From assembly GCA_013423385.1 (NCBI GenBank), contig BLZA01000010.1, forward strand, positions 248,001 to 312,000: a stretch of 64,000 nucleotides of DNA, read 5' to 3'. This stretch comes from Naganishia liquefaciens. Taxonomy: Eukaryota > Basidiomycota > Tremellomycetes > Filobasidiales > Filobasidiaceae. Within the stretch, counting starts at the first letter, position 1. Each line of letters starts with the position of its first letter. Shown here piece after piece: positions 33,898 to 45,591 of this stretch. The notes below the pieces were generated by a model that made no database searches, had not been told where the DNA came from, and saw only the letters and a list, made by a program, of their open reading frames with translations. The position numbers were made by a program, and so were the translations under genes.

Positions 33898-36800
33898 TCA
33901 ATCGCTCGCGCTCGCAGTCCCTTCGACCCCTTGCGCACGACGAAAAGAGCTACTACTCTTGACGCGCTTCGTCCGACGTGTCCGACCCCTCTCCCCACGC
34001 CCGCTCTCATCGCCCGCAACCGACGGATGCACATGCGGCAGCCGAACACCCATCAACAGCAGCTGCGCAACCACCACCACCCCGACGGCGACCGCAAAGA
34101 TGGTCGGCGCGTACACGCCCACCGTGTTGGCATAGATCATGGAAAACACCAGCGGACCCACAAAGCTCGACGCCGTCGCGCTCACGACCGACAACGCGCC
34201 GAAAAGCTTACCGGCCTGCCTCGACGAGTCAATCAAGTTGAGCGCGAGCGAGTTGGTGACGGCGCTCGAACAGCTGCCGAGCGAGACGACGCAGGTGAAG
34301 AAGATAAAGATGGGCGCCGGCAGGCTGAATGACATGCCCGTGTAGGCGATGGCGTCGGCCAGGAGAGAGGCGCGCAGGATCCACAGATCGAATTTCGAGT
34401 CGGCCAGAGTCTGCGCAGAACGCAGCAGTCCCGGACCGGTCGGTGGGACGTCGGGCGTCGGTTCGGCCGTGCTCGAGTCTTTTTGCACTTGAGGCTTGAA
34501 GAGCTTGACCACGACTGCACAAAGAGGATCAGCAAGAGACCTCGTCTGGCGATATTGGCCACTTGCGAGGAAGCAGCACCACGAGTACCATGGCCCGACA
34601 GAAGCCCATCAACGTCATGTATGGTCCAAGCTCTGTCGAGCTCCAGCCATAGGTATAAATCAAGAACTGGGACTTGAGTTGCAATATCGCCTAAAGAATG
34701 GCGGCTGTTAGAGAAAAAACAACAACAACCAGCTCCATCCATCGACCCACCATAAGCGTCGACATGCAAAAGCTCGACAAGATCAAAAACGTCAAGTTCC
34801 AATCCTTTTCGCCCTGCTTCTTGGCCGTGCCATCCGCCCTTTCCCGCGGCAGGAACATTGACAGCGGCGCAAGGAACGCAAACACCCTGCGTCGAACACG
34901 ACGGAGACGCCCCGCGATTCGTCGTCGCGATCTAGTCGACGTTGTCGTCACGCCCGACAACCGGCTCCATCCGGAAGCATTCGCATCGGCGTCTTCTCCG
35001 TCGCCGTTGTTCTCCCATTCCCGCTCGGCATCTTCGCGTTGCGCCCGACGGAGAGCCTTGTCTTTTGCGAGTTTACCGAGTGCACTTCGTGCCTCTGACG
35101 AGAGCGATTCGGGAAGGATAAACAAGGCAAAAAGCACAAAGGTGCTGTTCAAAGTCGCCGCGACATAAAAGACGCTCAGACTGTGCGGTCAGGTCAGCAG
35201 AGGTAGCCTTTTCCCACGCGATATACCCACATATCGCCCGTCGCTCGGATCAAGGCAGAACCTATGAGCGGACCGATGCTGAAGCCGATCATCAAGATAC
35301 CCTAATGAAACAAGCGCTCAGCGATGAATTAAATCTCTATAACTCGCTGGCTTACACCGAATCGGCTAAACACCTTGGCACGACTTCCGTCCGGGGTTGT
35401 GTCCGACAGATAGGCATTGTTCGTCGCCGAGATTGTCGAGAATCCTCCCAAAAGGCCATCAATGATTGGACCAAGGATGATAAAGCGGTAGCCGAACGGG
35501 ACTCGGTGGGGGTACCTCGCGGTAACAACAAGAATGGTGTCGCTGCGCATAACTCTTCAGTCTTGCGACCCGACTCTGACTGTTGGCGTACCTCATTGCA
35601 AATCCAAGTAGACTGACGGCGAGGACTGACGTTCTGCCCAACCTGTCGGACACGGCACCCCAGAAGCCGGTACTGAGCGCACTTAGAATACCCATACACA
35701 GTGTCATGCCTGGAATGACCCATGAGCGCGATGCACATCGAAATCTCAAAGGTTGCACGTACTCATCATCAACTTTGCAGCCGCCGCTTGCACTCGGGGA
35801 TCCTTTTTGCAAAGCCGTGGATCGATCTCGCCCGGTCGCGGCTCTTCATCACGAGAGCCCTCTCTTCCAATGTCTGGGCGCGAATGGGGTGAAGGCTCGC
35901 GGCCCCGAGGTATATCGTCGGGGCCATTCTTGCCAGCGGTAGGATCAACTTTACCGGGACCATCCTCGATCCCGCCACCAACAGGCAAGCCACCTACGGG
36001 ACCATGCGGCAATCCGTCTCGAGTTTGGTTTCCTTTTCCCGCGTTCCAGCGTTTTCGGTCTGCAGCCATGCGTCGTTGGACGTCCAGCATCCATTTGTCA
36101 GCGGGACTCAGCGGAACAGAGATGGTCATATCGGCGGCGGTCGAAGTGGGTCTGCCTTTGCTCATCGAAAGCATCTCGCGGTCCCGAGCCCAGACATCCT
36201 CAAAGCTCTCCTCCCTAGGTGGTCCTCGCCAAATATCTCGCACGAGATGAACGACGCCGTAGTCTTCCGCAAAGAAATCCTCATGCGCTGAAACTGTAGC
36301 AGTCCTCGGTGGATGAGCGAGACAAGCGAGGTTGATCATGAGTTCCTGCTTGGGTGCCATCCCCATGCCGAGGGAGAAAGCGACACAGATAACGATGGGC
36401 AGCAGCCTAGAAAAGTCCGGGATTCGATGATCAGTCGAGATTATGATAGACGTTTGGATTGACTATCGGCTTACCAGTACGGTCCAGGTCGACGCCAGCG
36501 ACTTCTTCGGGCAATGCTACCCTCCCGAATCCGGGCCCATTCGTGGGGATCCTTGGTGGGATCATACACCGAGCCGTCTCGCTGACCTTGGCTTGCGGTA
36601 TCGCGTTTTGTGGGCAACAACGGATCTCGCTCGGTGGCATCGAGTTCATGTAGGGCGGATTTGCCGTCACCGCGGCTAGGTGATCCGTCGTCAGAATTGT
36701 ATACAGCTGTACTCGTGGCTGAACCAGAGGCACCGGCTTGCTGAAAAGTCACGCTTCTTCGGCGATTGGCATCCTTGCCCGCTTTGATAACGTTGCTTGG

Positions 36801-37181
36801 CTCTGTTCCGTCGTCCTCTGCTCGTTCTTCCTCTTCCTCCATACCCTCCAGCCAATCCCTCTCCTCGGTTACGGCCAGCTCCTCAAAGCTGGGCACACCC
36901 GTCATTCCATCCTGCGCAACAAAGAGATTCCTGTGTTGAGGGTGTACACATGCGCCATGATGTGAGTGACGATGATGCTGTATTTCTTCTTCATCGGGAA
37001 ACCCATGAATGAGATTCGCCAGTGTTGTGGGGTCGCTCGGCGTGACGTGATGCGTTTGCGAGGAATGCGACCTCTGTGAATGAATTGAGTGCTGAGAGGT
37101 GTGCGAGTTGTTGCGGAACAGTGCTGGAGGTGGACCTAGGCGACCCGCCGAGGTTCCCTGCGTTGAGATTTCCCTCGTCAT
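33898..37181 (-). CDS. Major facilitator superfamily transporter with long N-terminal tail
   Basis: The start MTREISTQGT at 37181 opens a hydrophilic cytosolic tail of about 230 residues with a histidine-rich patch (IQHHRHSHHGACVHPQH) and an acidic stretch. The first membrane helix follows RRPGPYW and reads LLPIVICVAFSLGMGMAPKQ. A large loop of about 150 residues, Pro/Gly-rich near its end, separates it from the helix MGILSALSTGFWGAVSDRLG, which carries the MFS signature (D-R-x-G-R). Further helices include RFIILGPIIDGLLGGFSTIS, GILMIGFSIGPLIGSALIRA, a central loop rich in Arg, Asp and Glu, and the second half ADAIAYTGMSFSLPAPIFIF to FAVAVGVVVVAQLLLMGVRL. The layout resembles the TetA/HIAT1-like branch of fungal MFS proteins. 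The substrate cannot be read from sequence. Exon boundaries are approximate; introns are short. Confidence 0.88.
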
Positions 37182-38147
37182 GGTCGGACTTTTCTCTTCA
37201 AAGGTAAGACGGCCGTCGATTTCAGATCGGGCTCGGTAATTGTGAAATGGCGATTTCTTTTATGACGAATCGGTCTTGCCGTGCGATTGCAGTCCAGGCA
37301 GCACGCTCAGGTAGACATTGCTGAAGTGGCAGACCTTACACCACCAAATGCGATCAAGCTATAGCCGCCGTGAATGGATGATGATATACCCCAGCAGCAT
37401 GGCCGATGGCGTTGACCGAGAAGCAGGAAACTGAAATCGCTGTCGCTCGCTCGCTTGCGGGGCTGCACATGCGCCCCTTAGCTTCGCTCGCTAGGCTCGA
37501 TCGTGATCGCCCCTATCGCGGCAGAAATTCACGTAAGCTCTTGCATACTTTTCAAAGACAGCTTTGTCACCAGGTTTGTCACGCTTGCAGGGTGATGGAG
37601 GGGAGGTTGTTTGACCTTGGTTCCAGCTGTCACCGAAGCCACCGGCACCTCAAACAAGAACATCAACGAAAAGTCGCTTGGCATGTCGAGGCGAATCTTT
37701 ACATATTGGCATCGGACATCGCCGTTGTAGGTGAATGAGGAAAGCTACAAAAATAGACAGAGCGATAAAGAGAACAGTTGCATGCGCATCGCAGGCTGAG
37801 AGTTCGTCATAGCATTTGGATTGGGCAGCTGAATGACCTGCTGCTGACAGCATGCTGCTCTGGCGATATGACGCACCAGGCTGGTATGCCTGGCTGTTCA
37901 TTCTGAGTTGCACGTGTGAGAGCATTTCAGCAATCTAGACATTCATATATTGAGCACCAAATAAGCGGAAGCCGACGCGGGATGAACAACGATTCGCGAT
38001 GCACACACAAAGCTTTCTGAATGAATAAACTCACTCTCGCGTACTATACAACTCTCTATTCCAAAAATTCAGTCAAACAGCTAAAAAAGCCGTGCCCATC
38101 TCCGATCATTGAGTCTATGGCCGGGAAGACGCGAATATTGAGTGAAA
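37182..38147. promoter_or_regulatory. Upstream region of MFS gene and 3' flank of I9-like gene
   Basis: This 966-base gap lies between two genes both read to the left, so it should contain the MFS promoter and the 3' end of the I9-like gene. Short open frames on both strands show no family signal. No repeat or RNA gene was recognised. Confidence 0.3.
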
Positions 38148-38794
38148 CTATTCCTCCTTGAAAGTGTTTGGCAGATTGCCGGGAAGAGGGCTGACCTTGA
38201 CTTCTCCGTTGGGCTCTAAAGAGGGCGAAGACCAAGCAAGAGCCGGGAACAGCAGAGATGGTATACGTATCAGCTCTGACTCGATAAACCGTTTGGGAAA
38301 CCCAAATCTCTCGTACCAATGTATTCAATCATATCGTGATCGCCGGCTTTCAAGCTGGTGTTCAGCTGTTGAGCGAAAGACTCTGGAAGAACGGCGGTGG
38401 CTCGAGGCAGAACTGTAGGGGAGCGAGTTGAAAGGAAGCCGAAAGAACGCGGAAGGAATCAGATACCATCACGGATGAACTGACTCGACAAGTCACTTGC
38501 AAGAGCTACCGTGCTGTTTCTCTTCTACCTTTCCGCCTACCAGACAGTGAGGATGAGCATGACGAAAGCCCATCGCCTCGTACAAATGGCCGGCGGCATA
38601 CCTTGCTTGGAGATCTCGCTGTAGAATTTGTCTGCCTCCTCGTCCGACACTTCCTTCTTGAACTTGATGATATAGCTGCCGCCTTGAAAAGTTCAAGCGT
38701 ATGATGGTGTGGGGAGGCGATTTGATACCAGATAATGAATGTGACGGGAAATTGATCAGCGATGCCAAACACTCGAGACCGCCAACGTACTCAT
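38148..38794 (-). CDS. Peptidase inhibitor I9-like protein (Pbi2-type)
   Basis: I9 proteins are stand-alone relatives of subtilisin propeptides; yeast Pbi2 inhibits vacuolar proteinase B and aids vacuole fusion. The rebuilt product begins MSTLAVSS, then GSYIIKFKKEVSDEEADKFY, SEISKQGGKVEEKQH, VLPRATAVLPESFAQQL and AGDHDMIEYIE, matching the I9 order: beta strand, helix, GG turn, second strand, helix, DxIxYIE. Splicing: start 38794 with a GTGTTT donor, then four further exons joined by short GT-AG introns; the junction giving YIE uses the acceptor ending at 38290. After the domain comes a tail of about 45 residues ending PNTFKEE at 38148, longer than in Pbi2. The first intron and tail are the least certain. 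Whether it targets a vacuolar protease is inferred from the family only. Confidence 0.6.
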
Positions 38795-39590
38795 CGTGCG
38801 TGTTCTGGGATAGCGAGACGCCGTAGAGTTTCTAGGTACGGAGATCGAACGGTATACGAGGCGTGTGGGAGACCTGAAACTTTGAAGGGATGCTTGCATG
38901 AAGTTGTTAATCCCAAGGCGTTACGCCAATATCAACAAAGGAAAGCAGACGGCAGCGGGTGAACCCCGGATCACTGCCGGCGACGTCATATCGCGCGAGC
39001 CCGACGCGCACGCGGCTTGCTCGTTAACGGCGTTGAGCGGTTGACCTACTCGCGTTATGCACTGTGTACATGCTTGATAAGAGTAGTGGTCCCTGTCCCT
39101 TGGCCGTTTTCACCTTGTCCCTCCGAACATCAATATTAGGACTCGATGAACATCGATGCCACCAGGACCTGGTACGCAATTAGGGCCACTTTGCCAAGGA
39201 AACAACCATGGTGGTGCTTTGCTCTGTCGCCGTCGCGCTGGGCAAATCAATCAAAGAATCAAAAAGCTTCCCGCAACACCATCTCGTCTCTGTCGCTCGC
39301 TCCGCGGGCGAGATGATATAGAGCAATGAAGCTATGATCATTGTGGAATCATACAAAATGAATAGCGAACAACAGGGGGAGGGAGACTACTGAGGTCATA
39401 ATGTGAAAACAAGGGTGATTCCTTTGTTCCGAATAAATTTAAAACTTGTGCATTGGGTTCGTGAATCTTTCTTTCTTTGACGCTCTTCTCTTCGACTTTC
39501 GTTTCGTACCGGCGATCTTCTGTCTTGCCCAAACACAGCAAGCTCGCCCTTCCAACCGATCTTGACTTGAAGATGAAATCTTCGAGACGT
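38795..39590. promoter_or_regulatory. Upstream region of I9-like gene and 3' flank of rhodopsin gene
   Basis: Both neighbours read to the left. The 796 bases should contain the I9-like promoter near 38800-39000 and the rhodopsin 3' untranslated region near 39590. The middle is without recognisable features; the minus-strand open frame at 39338-39628 starts in the rhodopsin coding end in another frame and is not supported. Confidence 0.3.
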
Positions 39591-40821
39591 CTAGTCATCC
39601 GAAGCGATAGCGCCGTATCGGGAGCCACCTCGAGGCTCGGTCCATGACTCGGGGAGGACGACAGAGTCGCCGTCCGAATGAGAATGGGCGAGAAGAAGGT
39701 AGAAGCCGAAGACGATCTTGGCGAACTGGCATGGGCGAAAGGATATCAGTGAGACATCAAGCACGCTGGGCACCGCTCCGACTACTCACGACATCAAGAA
39801 CACCGTAGGCAATCACCTCGGCATCGACGCTGATCTTGGCCGCACCCTCGGTCAAAGCGAAAACGATGGGGTAGCCGATCCAGAGGAGGACAGTCATGCC
39901 GGAGGTCACGTTGAAGACTCGTTTAACGTTGGATGCCTGGAGAGACGCAGCTTGTCGTCCGTTCACAACAACGCCGTAGAGGACGACCAAGAAGAACTGG
40001 AAGGGTTATTGAGCCACGTCTCCAGTGCTAGGGTGAAAGAAAGAACCACTTACTGCATTGCTGACGGCGTACATGAACCATCGGGACCTTTCCGAACCTT
40101 GCTGCAGGGCGGCGAAGAGACCCATGAGGATCATGACGAGGTCGGCAAAGATGATGGTAACGGTCTGGATCTTGGGGACTCCGGCCAACAAGCAGAGGTC
40201 TGAGGAAGGGCAAGTCATAAGGTGCCATTTCCCATACCCGTTTAACGAGACGTACCGAGCAACAGCAAGGGAGTCGTAATAGCCCAGTCAACGTATCGGG
40301 CGTAGAAGACCTGTCGCAAGACAGGAGCTCCATCGGCAGCGTGCTTGAAAGTTCGAACGTAGGTAACGCCCATGCCGCAAGCCATGACGAGGTACGAGGC
40401 GTGGGCGCAAACAAGAATGGCACCGGTGATCAAGTGGAACAATCGGAACTTTCGCTCGACTCGCTTGGCGAGGATGACGGTAAGTACGACGGAAATCTGG
40501 CGGAAAGGTGACAATTCAGCTTTCGAACTGCGAAAACCCGGTGTATACGTGGACGTACAGTGAACATGGCAAAGATCACCCAAAGCGCTCGCATACCGGA
40601 TCGACCGATGTGTTCTCGGTGGACGTGGAACTGGAGACAATTCCGCCTGATTAGTCGGGATATCTGGGATCCACGTTTGTGTAACTCACGGGAGGCAAGT
40701 GCCCCGGAGGAGGAGGCAACGCGGTCGGCCCATGGTGATGACCACCGTGGGTGTGCGTGTGCGTGTGGATGGGCTCGGGAATGGTGAGCGTTCCGGTAAC
40801 GTGGCCTTTGAAGAACTCCAT
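39591..40821 (-). CDS. Microbial (type I) rhodopsin with proton-pump residues
   Basis: Six exons (40821-40690, 40630-40559, 40496-40256, 40199-40054, 39996-39790, 39725-39591) give 310 residues and seven membrane helices. Retinal would bind Lys269 in LDVFAKIVFG, rebuilt across the last intron. The bacteriorhodopsin positions are all present: Arg135 and Asp138 in ARYVDWAITTPLLLL (R82, D85), Asp149 eleven residues later (D96 proton donor), Asp265 (D212) and Glu257 (E204). Opsin-related proteins that lack the lysine are therefore excluded. Helix G is preceded by GYPIVFALTEGAAKISVDAE, a fungal rhodopsin signature. The N-terminal 44 residues carry an unusual histidine repeat (HTHTHTHGGHHHG) before PPPPGHLPP. 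The likely role is a light-driven proton pump in the plasma or vacuolar membrane; pumping itself is inferred. A TTATAA element at 40887-40892 lies about 70 bases upstream. Confidence 0.93.
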
Positions 40822-40886
40822 GGCAGCGATGTAGGTCGTGGAAAGGGAGACGGCGCAGCGCCAAGGGCGAGGGAAAGGACGGGAGA

Positions 40887-40892
40887 TTATAA
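40887..40892 (-). promoter_or_regulatory. Possible TATA element of rhodopsin gene
   Basis: TTATAA occurs 66-71 bases upstream of the rhodopsin start codon. It is a palindrome in a locally GC-rich region. Position is plausible for a short leader, but no second line of evidence exists. Confidence 0.3.
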
Positions 40893-41091
40893 GTACTCGC
40901 TGCGCGCGCGTCAGGTGATGTCATCTGCGCTTAACAAAGGCTAGTCACCTCGGACGACCCCGCATCATCGCGCTTTAGTTGTACACCGAGGTGCCCCACG
41001 TGCGACCGAGAAGGGGGTATACAGCACGGTGGTAGAATACAATAAGCGCGACCGTAGAATACAACCTGGATCGAGTACCTTGACCTGACAC

Positions 41092-44000
41092 CTATCGCTG
41101 CGGCGGTGGATACGTCGCGCCGTCCCTCGGGATATTGGGCAGCCGACGCACACCGATCACTTCCGCTTCGACTCCAAAGGGACTGACCATCCCTTCCTCC
41201 TCGTCCGTCTCCTGCGCCTCTGGACCTGACTCATCTTCGTCCCTCTCGACGTCATCCGTCACGAGAGCGCGGCGCTCCTCCTGCTCCTGATCCGCAGCGC
41301 TCTTTTTCAAATGAGGGTAATCCTTGGTCCCTCGCCGATTGCCCCCACGCACGGGATCCGCGACTTCTTCCCTCTCCTTGACCGTCGCCACCGAGCCGCG
41401 CCTGCTGCCACTATGTAATCTGAGATCCGGACCGTCCGACGACGTCAATCTATTCAGCAACGTATGAAAGCTCGGTCGGATATGCGACGGATCCAGTGCC
41501 GATCTGTTTGTCATCAGGGGCGGCTCGACGTGCACTGTCGACTCCAGGATTCCATGAGGCGCCGTCACGGTAGGCGTCAGCGGCACATTCGCCAGATCAT
41601 CTCCCCGCAGCCCCGACTCCTCGTCCGCTGTTCCGCTCGTTTGGCGTCGGAAAGTCTTGAACGGGCGCGCTCCAAAGAAGGAATGTCCCGTCTTTTCCTC
41701 GGTGGGAGACTTGCTGTAATTCAACATCGGAGATGTCGTCCTTTGCGCTCCGTACTCGATTTCTCCGTTGGCGTTGTGGGTTCGTGAAGTATGAATGGCA
41801 TGTTCATGACCTTTGCGGTCGTATTGATGGACGATTTCTTGTTCATCAAACTGTACGCAAAGCCAAAAGTCAAGTGATGTTGGTCGACACCGTTGCCGCA
41901 AAACATACCTTGAGCGTCGGTCGCCTGTTGCCATTCGAAACGTTTCCTGACGCTCGAGATTTCAGCGAGATCTCGTCCGAAGGGTCATCGTGAACAGGAG
42001 GGTCCGTTACTATAGAGTGATTGGCTCATTCCTTTAGTGACAACGGGGCAAAACATACGTTGATATCGCTGCATTCCAGCATATGGCGAATTAGCGGGAA
42101 ATGGCCTGTGCTGGCTATCGCTGCGTCCGGGCATAGACGACATGCTGCTCATCCTTCGTACCGAGCGCGCGCGAATGATGCTTCCGACAGCTCCGAAGCC
42201 TGATCGAAGTGCATCCATCCCGGCTTTATTGAGGAATAGTGGACAATGTCAGACACGTACGAAAAACTGCTCGCCGAGGGCCAAGACGCACGCTGTTCCA
42301 TCGCGACTATTTCCTGCTTTTCGTCGTCTTCGGTGGGATTACGTGACGCTGCGAGTAGCATGGTAGACCGTCGGTCGAGCTTGTCAAAGTGCTTCGGATC
42401 GACTATAAGAGAGGGTTCAGCAATGTGCCGTTGTGATCTCCGACACATGAGCTTACCCTTGGACATTTGAAGCACAGTGATGCCAAAGCATGTGACTCTG
42501 CAGTCGTCGGCGTAAGCTCTCGCGGAAAGTGAGTATGCTTTAAGGCTCACAGGAAGCCCAACACCATCGTGATGAGAGAGACTGCGCTAGCCTTCAACCC
42601 TTGGTATAGAATCTAGAACTGGGCGTTAGATTATGCGAAAAACGAGTGTGGGACTTCGAATGCTTACGAAGGAGGATATCATGGTACAGGTTGTGAAAAT
42701 AATATAGTAAGTCGGAGTAACTGCCGAGGAAATCAGCTGTGAAGTTGGAACTCGCCGGCCGAAATGCTCACCCATAGATGTATTGAAAAGTTCCAGGGCC
42801 TAAGTGAAGCAGTCAGCATCCCAATGGAGGTGCACCCCTCGTGCCATGGACCAGCTGCGGACCTTGTTGAGATAGTTGATCCTGCATGACAACCGATCAG
42901 CAAGGCGGATCGCATCAGGCACCGATGAGACTTACTCTGTGAGCAGGGTGACGACCGTGAAAGCCGTCACGACGTAGAGAAACCAGTGCTAGATGGATCC
43001 GATGTTGTTAACACCGCTCCCTCAATCAGGCAACAAACTTGCCTTGAACTGATTGTCTCTGAGTGGCAAAACCCGACATCAGGGTGGTCATCAGACAAGT
43101 CCATCAATCGCGAACTCACCCTCGAATACTCGTCATGATCGCCGCACCCACTCCCTGCAAAGTGCTCACGGACAACCCACCGATCAAGGAGCAGATGGTG
43201 ATATACACAAACATATTCTTCTTTCCATATCGGGGCCCAAAGTAGAACGCCAAGACGCCAGAGGCGACGATGCATATACCAGCTATGGGATGAGAGGTAC
43301 GTAAGGCTGAGGCACGAGGGGTTCTCGCCCTTTTCGACTTACCCCAGGTCAAGAATCCTATACCGTTAGGCAATGTCAGATGACCTGCAAGGATGACTCG
43401 CAGCAGCGGACTTGCCTGGTGAGACCCATAGCTTTTGCAGCTGCGGTACCGTCGATACACTTTGAGTCTCTGGCGCGTTCAGCGCGAGGATCGAGGCGCC
43501 CAGAATACACAAGATACATCCCATCCATCCCTATCGTCCAAAAAAGCATGTTGAGTCGTCAGACCTCGATGTAATAGCTCGAGCACGTACAAAGAACGTG
43601 AGGCTTTCGTTTAAAAAAAACTTGCTGAGGATTGCACACACGACAATCGTGATCGCTCCGAGCGGCGTGATGAGCAGTGCCTCGGTAAATGCTGGAATAC
43701 AACAGCGAATGATTCGTCAGCCAAGACGTCCGTTCGGAGGAGTCACTGAGGTAGACAATGTTACTTACCAAAAGCCACAAAATTGCAAATCTCGCCAACA
43801 ATCATCATGATCATCCCCAACCACCACAACCAATTGCGCAAATACGCATGACCTTCGCCCGCCACGGTACCAGCTTTTCGTGTCGCGGCGAGAAGACCCT
43901 TTTTCTTTATAACGAAGCTGGCATGGCGCAGGCAAAGGTCAGAAGGGTTCGCCGCGGGGGAAGTCACGAGCGAGATGCGCTCACCTCGAGCCAATAAGGA

Positions 44001-44154
44001 TGCCAGAACCGAGTGCAAGGGATACACCGATGACCTTGTCCGTGACATTCTTCTTTGAATCTCCAGCCGGGGTGGATGCTGTAGCTGTTGCGACCGAAGT
44101 CACGGCCGTAGTGATGGCGCTGAGGGTGGCTGAGAGGGTGTCTGTCGCTGACAT
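41092..44154 (-). CDS. NIPA-like magnesium transporter (DUF803) with long cytosolic tail
   Basis: The start MSATDTLSATLSAI at 44154 is followed by a Ser/Thr/Ala-rich lead and the first helix VIGVSLALGSGILIGS. Further family blocks occur in order across many short exons: FVIKKKGLLAATRKAG, YLRNWLWWLGMIMMIVGEIC, NFVAFAFTEALLITPLGA, TIVVCAILSKFFLNESL, WMGCILCILGASILALNAPE, LIGGLSVSTLQGVGAAI, HWFLYVVTAFTVVTLLTEIN and FGITVLQMSK. NIPA proteins transport Mg2+ at plasma membrane and endosomes. After the membrane part, VDPKHFDKLDRRSTMLLAAS begins a cytosolic tail of over 400 residues, Ser/Arg/Glu-rich, containing FDEQEIVHQYDRKGHEH and a highly acidic end before the stop at 41092. Around nine membrane helices are expected. 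Mid-gene exon limits are approximate. Confidence 0.88.
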
Positions 44155-44979
44155 TTTGATGGGCTGGGTATACTGCCTGATTCCTTCGCAGCCGAGGCGA
44201 AAGGATGGTGTTTTGCGTTTACTTGGGATTTCTGGGTGATGCAAAGGAAAGAAGTTAGCCAAGCAGACGACGTCAAAAGTCACGGTCGACAGTCAACAGT
44301 CGTGTCGGTTGCGGCAGAAGTCATCTGTTCTTGGGTACAAGCTCTCCTCATATTGACCTTCCGCACTCAACAACATTTCAACGAGCGCTCACTCCCATCT
44401 CTGACTGTGCTGACACCGAGCGTCAAAGTGAACTTACTCGCTCATGCGGCCATTTACAATCCTACCAAGATGCTTGTCCGCTCGTTCCCACCGGGAATCC
44501 GCTGATCACGTTACGGCGTTCCACAACCGGAAAGATACACCGTCCGCTCGAGTATACGTCGTTGCGCGTAGGAGCGATTCGCACTCGTGTGTCCACGATA
44601 CTAGTACTACTGAACTGCGAAGGGTCACCGCATTCGCTTGGACCGCTCTCTTGATCGAGCACACAGCCAGCCATCCTCCCCCGGCCGCGCACTGTGCATT
44701 CTCGTGTTTCACATCCGATCAGCGACATTGTGTCCCTCGAATTGCTCCCGCAGCTGCTTCCGCCCGTCTGTGGTTTCTGGACGCCTTCGATTTCTGGACG
44801 CGTCGATCCAGACGCGGGAGAAGCCTGATAAACATCAGGGGCCAGATTACCTCAGCGCCGGGCAAGTTAAGCCCCAAAATGTTGCCAGTGGAACGTCGGT
44901 CAACACAGATGATTGTCGTTCCAATATCGAGCAGTCATTACACGGTCAAAACGACAACAACCGCTCATACGCCGTCGCC
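44155..44979. promoter_or_regulatory. Divergent upstream region, NIPA-like gene / SPC19
   Basis: An 825-base gap between divergent start codons. It contains several short open frames with no family resemblance. A leader for SPC19 probably lies at its right end. No TATA box or repeat is evident. Confidence 0.35.
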
Positions 44980-45591
44980 ATGGCAGACTACCTCAACTTT
45001 CTTGGACAATGTGTCACGGCTACCGAAGAATCCGTGACGACCATTGAAGCATGCATTACCAATCTTCAACCGGGCGTCGGTGATCTTCCCCGTCTGAACA
45101 AGGTACTCGCGAACGAACATGTAAGTCACAGCCGTTCAAGAGATACAGGCCATACGCTGACAGGACTATCTCTGTAGCTATACCTTTTGCTTCCCGATCC
45201 GCTGCTGCAAGGTTACAAGGCAGAACTCGCCGATAGCCTCAAGCCGCAGATCAACACACTCGTCGAGCGCGCGGAAGAAGTTATCCAGAGGGACGAAAAG
45301 AAGATGAAGAGTCTCGAGGAAAGGGTAAACGCCCCTCTGCTTCCATTCGTATCACGTACCTTCTAACGCCTCACTCATGAACAGCTCGCCATCATCCGCT
45401 CCAACAAGACCACATCTCCAACAGATCCAACACCCCCGTCGGACCCTTCCCACCAATCCGCCTTCCCGACAACACGCTCGGCCCCGCCGTCGTTTGACAT
45501 GAAGGCCTTGAATCCGACGCAGAGACGCAAGATGGTCATGCTCAAGGGTAAAAGGGAGCGACTTGAGCGAGAATTGGCGCGGATGGGATGA
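44980..45591 (+). CDS. SPC19: DASH/Dam1 complex subunit Spc19-like
   Basis: Spc19 is a coiled-coil subunit of the DASH ring that couples kinetochores to spindle microtubules. Exons 44980-45120, 45178-45324 and 45385-45591 give 164 residues. The order of blocks fits the family: LGQCVTATEESVTTIEACIT at the amino end, GDLPRLNKVLANEH before intron 1, LYLLLPDPLLQGYKAELADS after it, then a helical stretch INTLVERAEEVIQRDEKKMK, LEERLAIIRSN. The tail is Pro/Ser/Thr-rich and ends RRKMVMLKGKRERLERELAR in a basic helix. Length agrees with Spc19 (about 165 residues in yeast). The assignment rests on pattern and size, since this family is weakly conserved. Confidence 0.74.
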
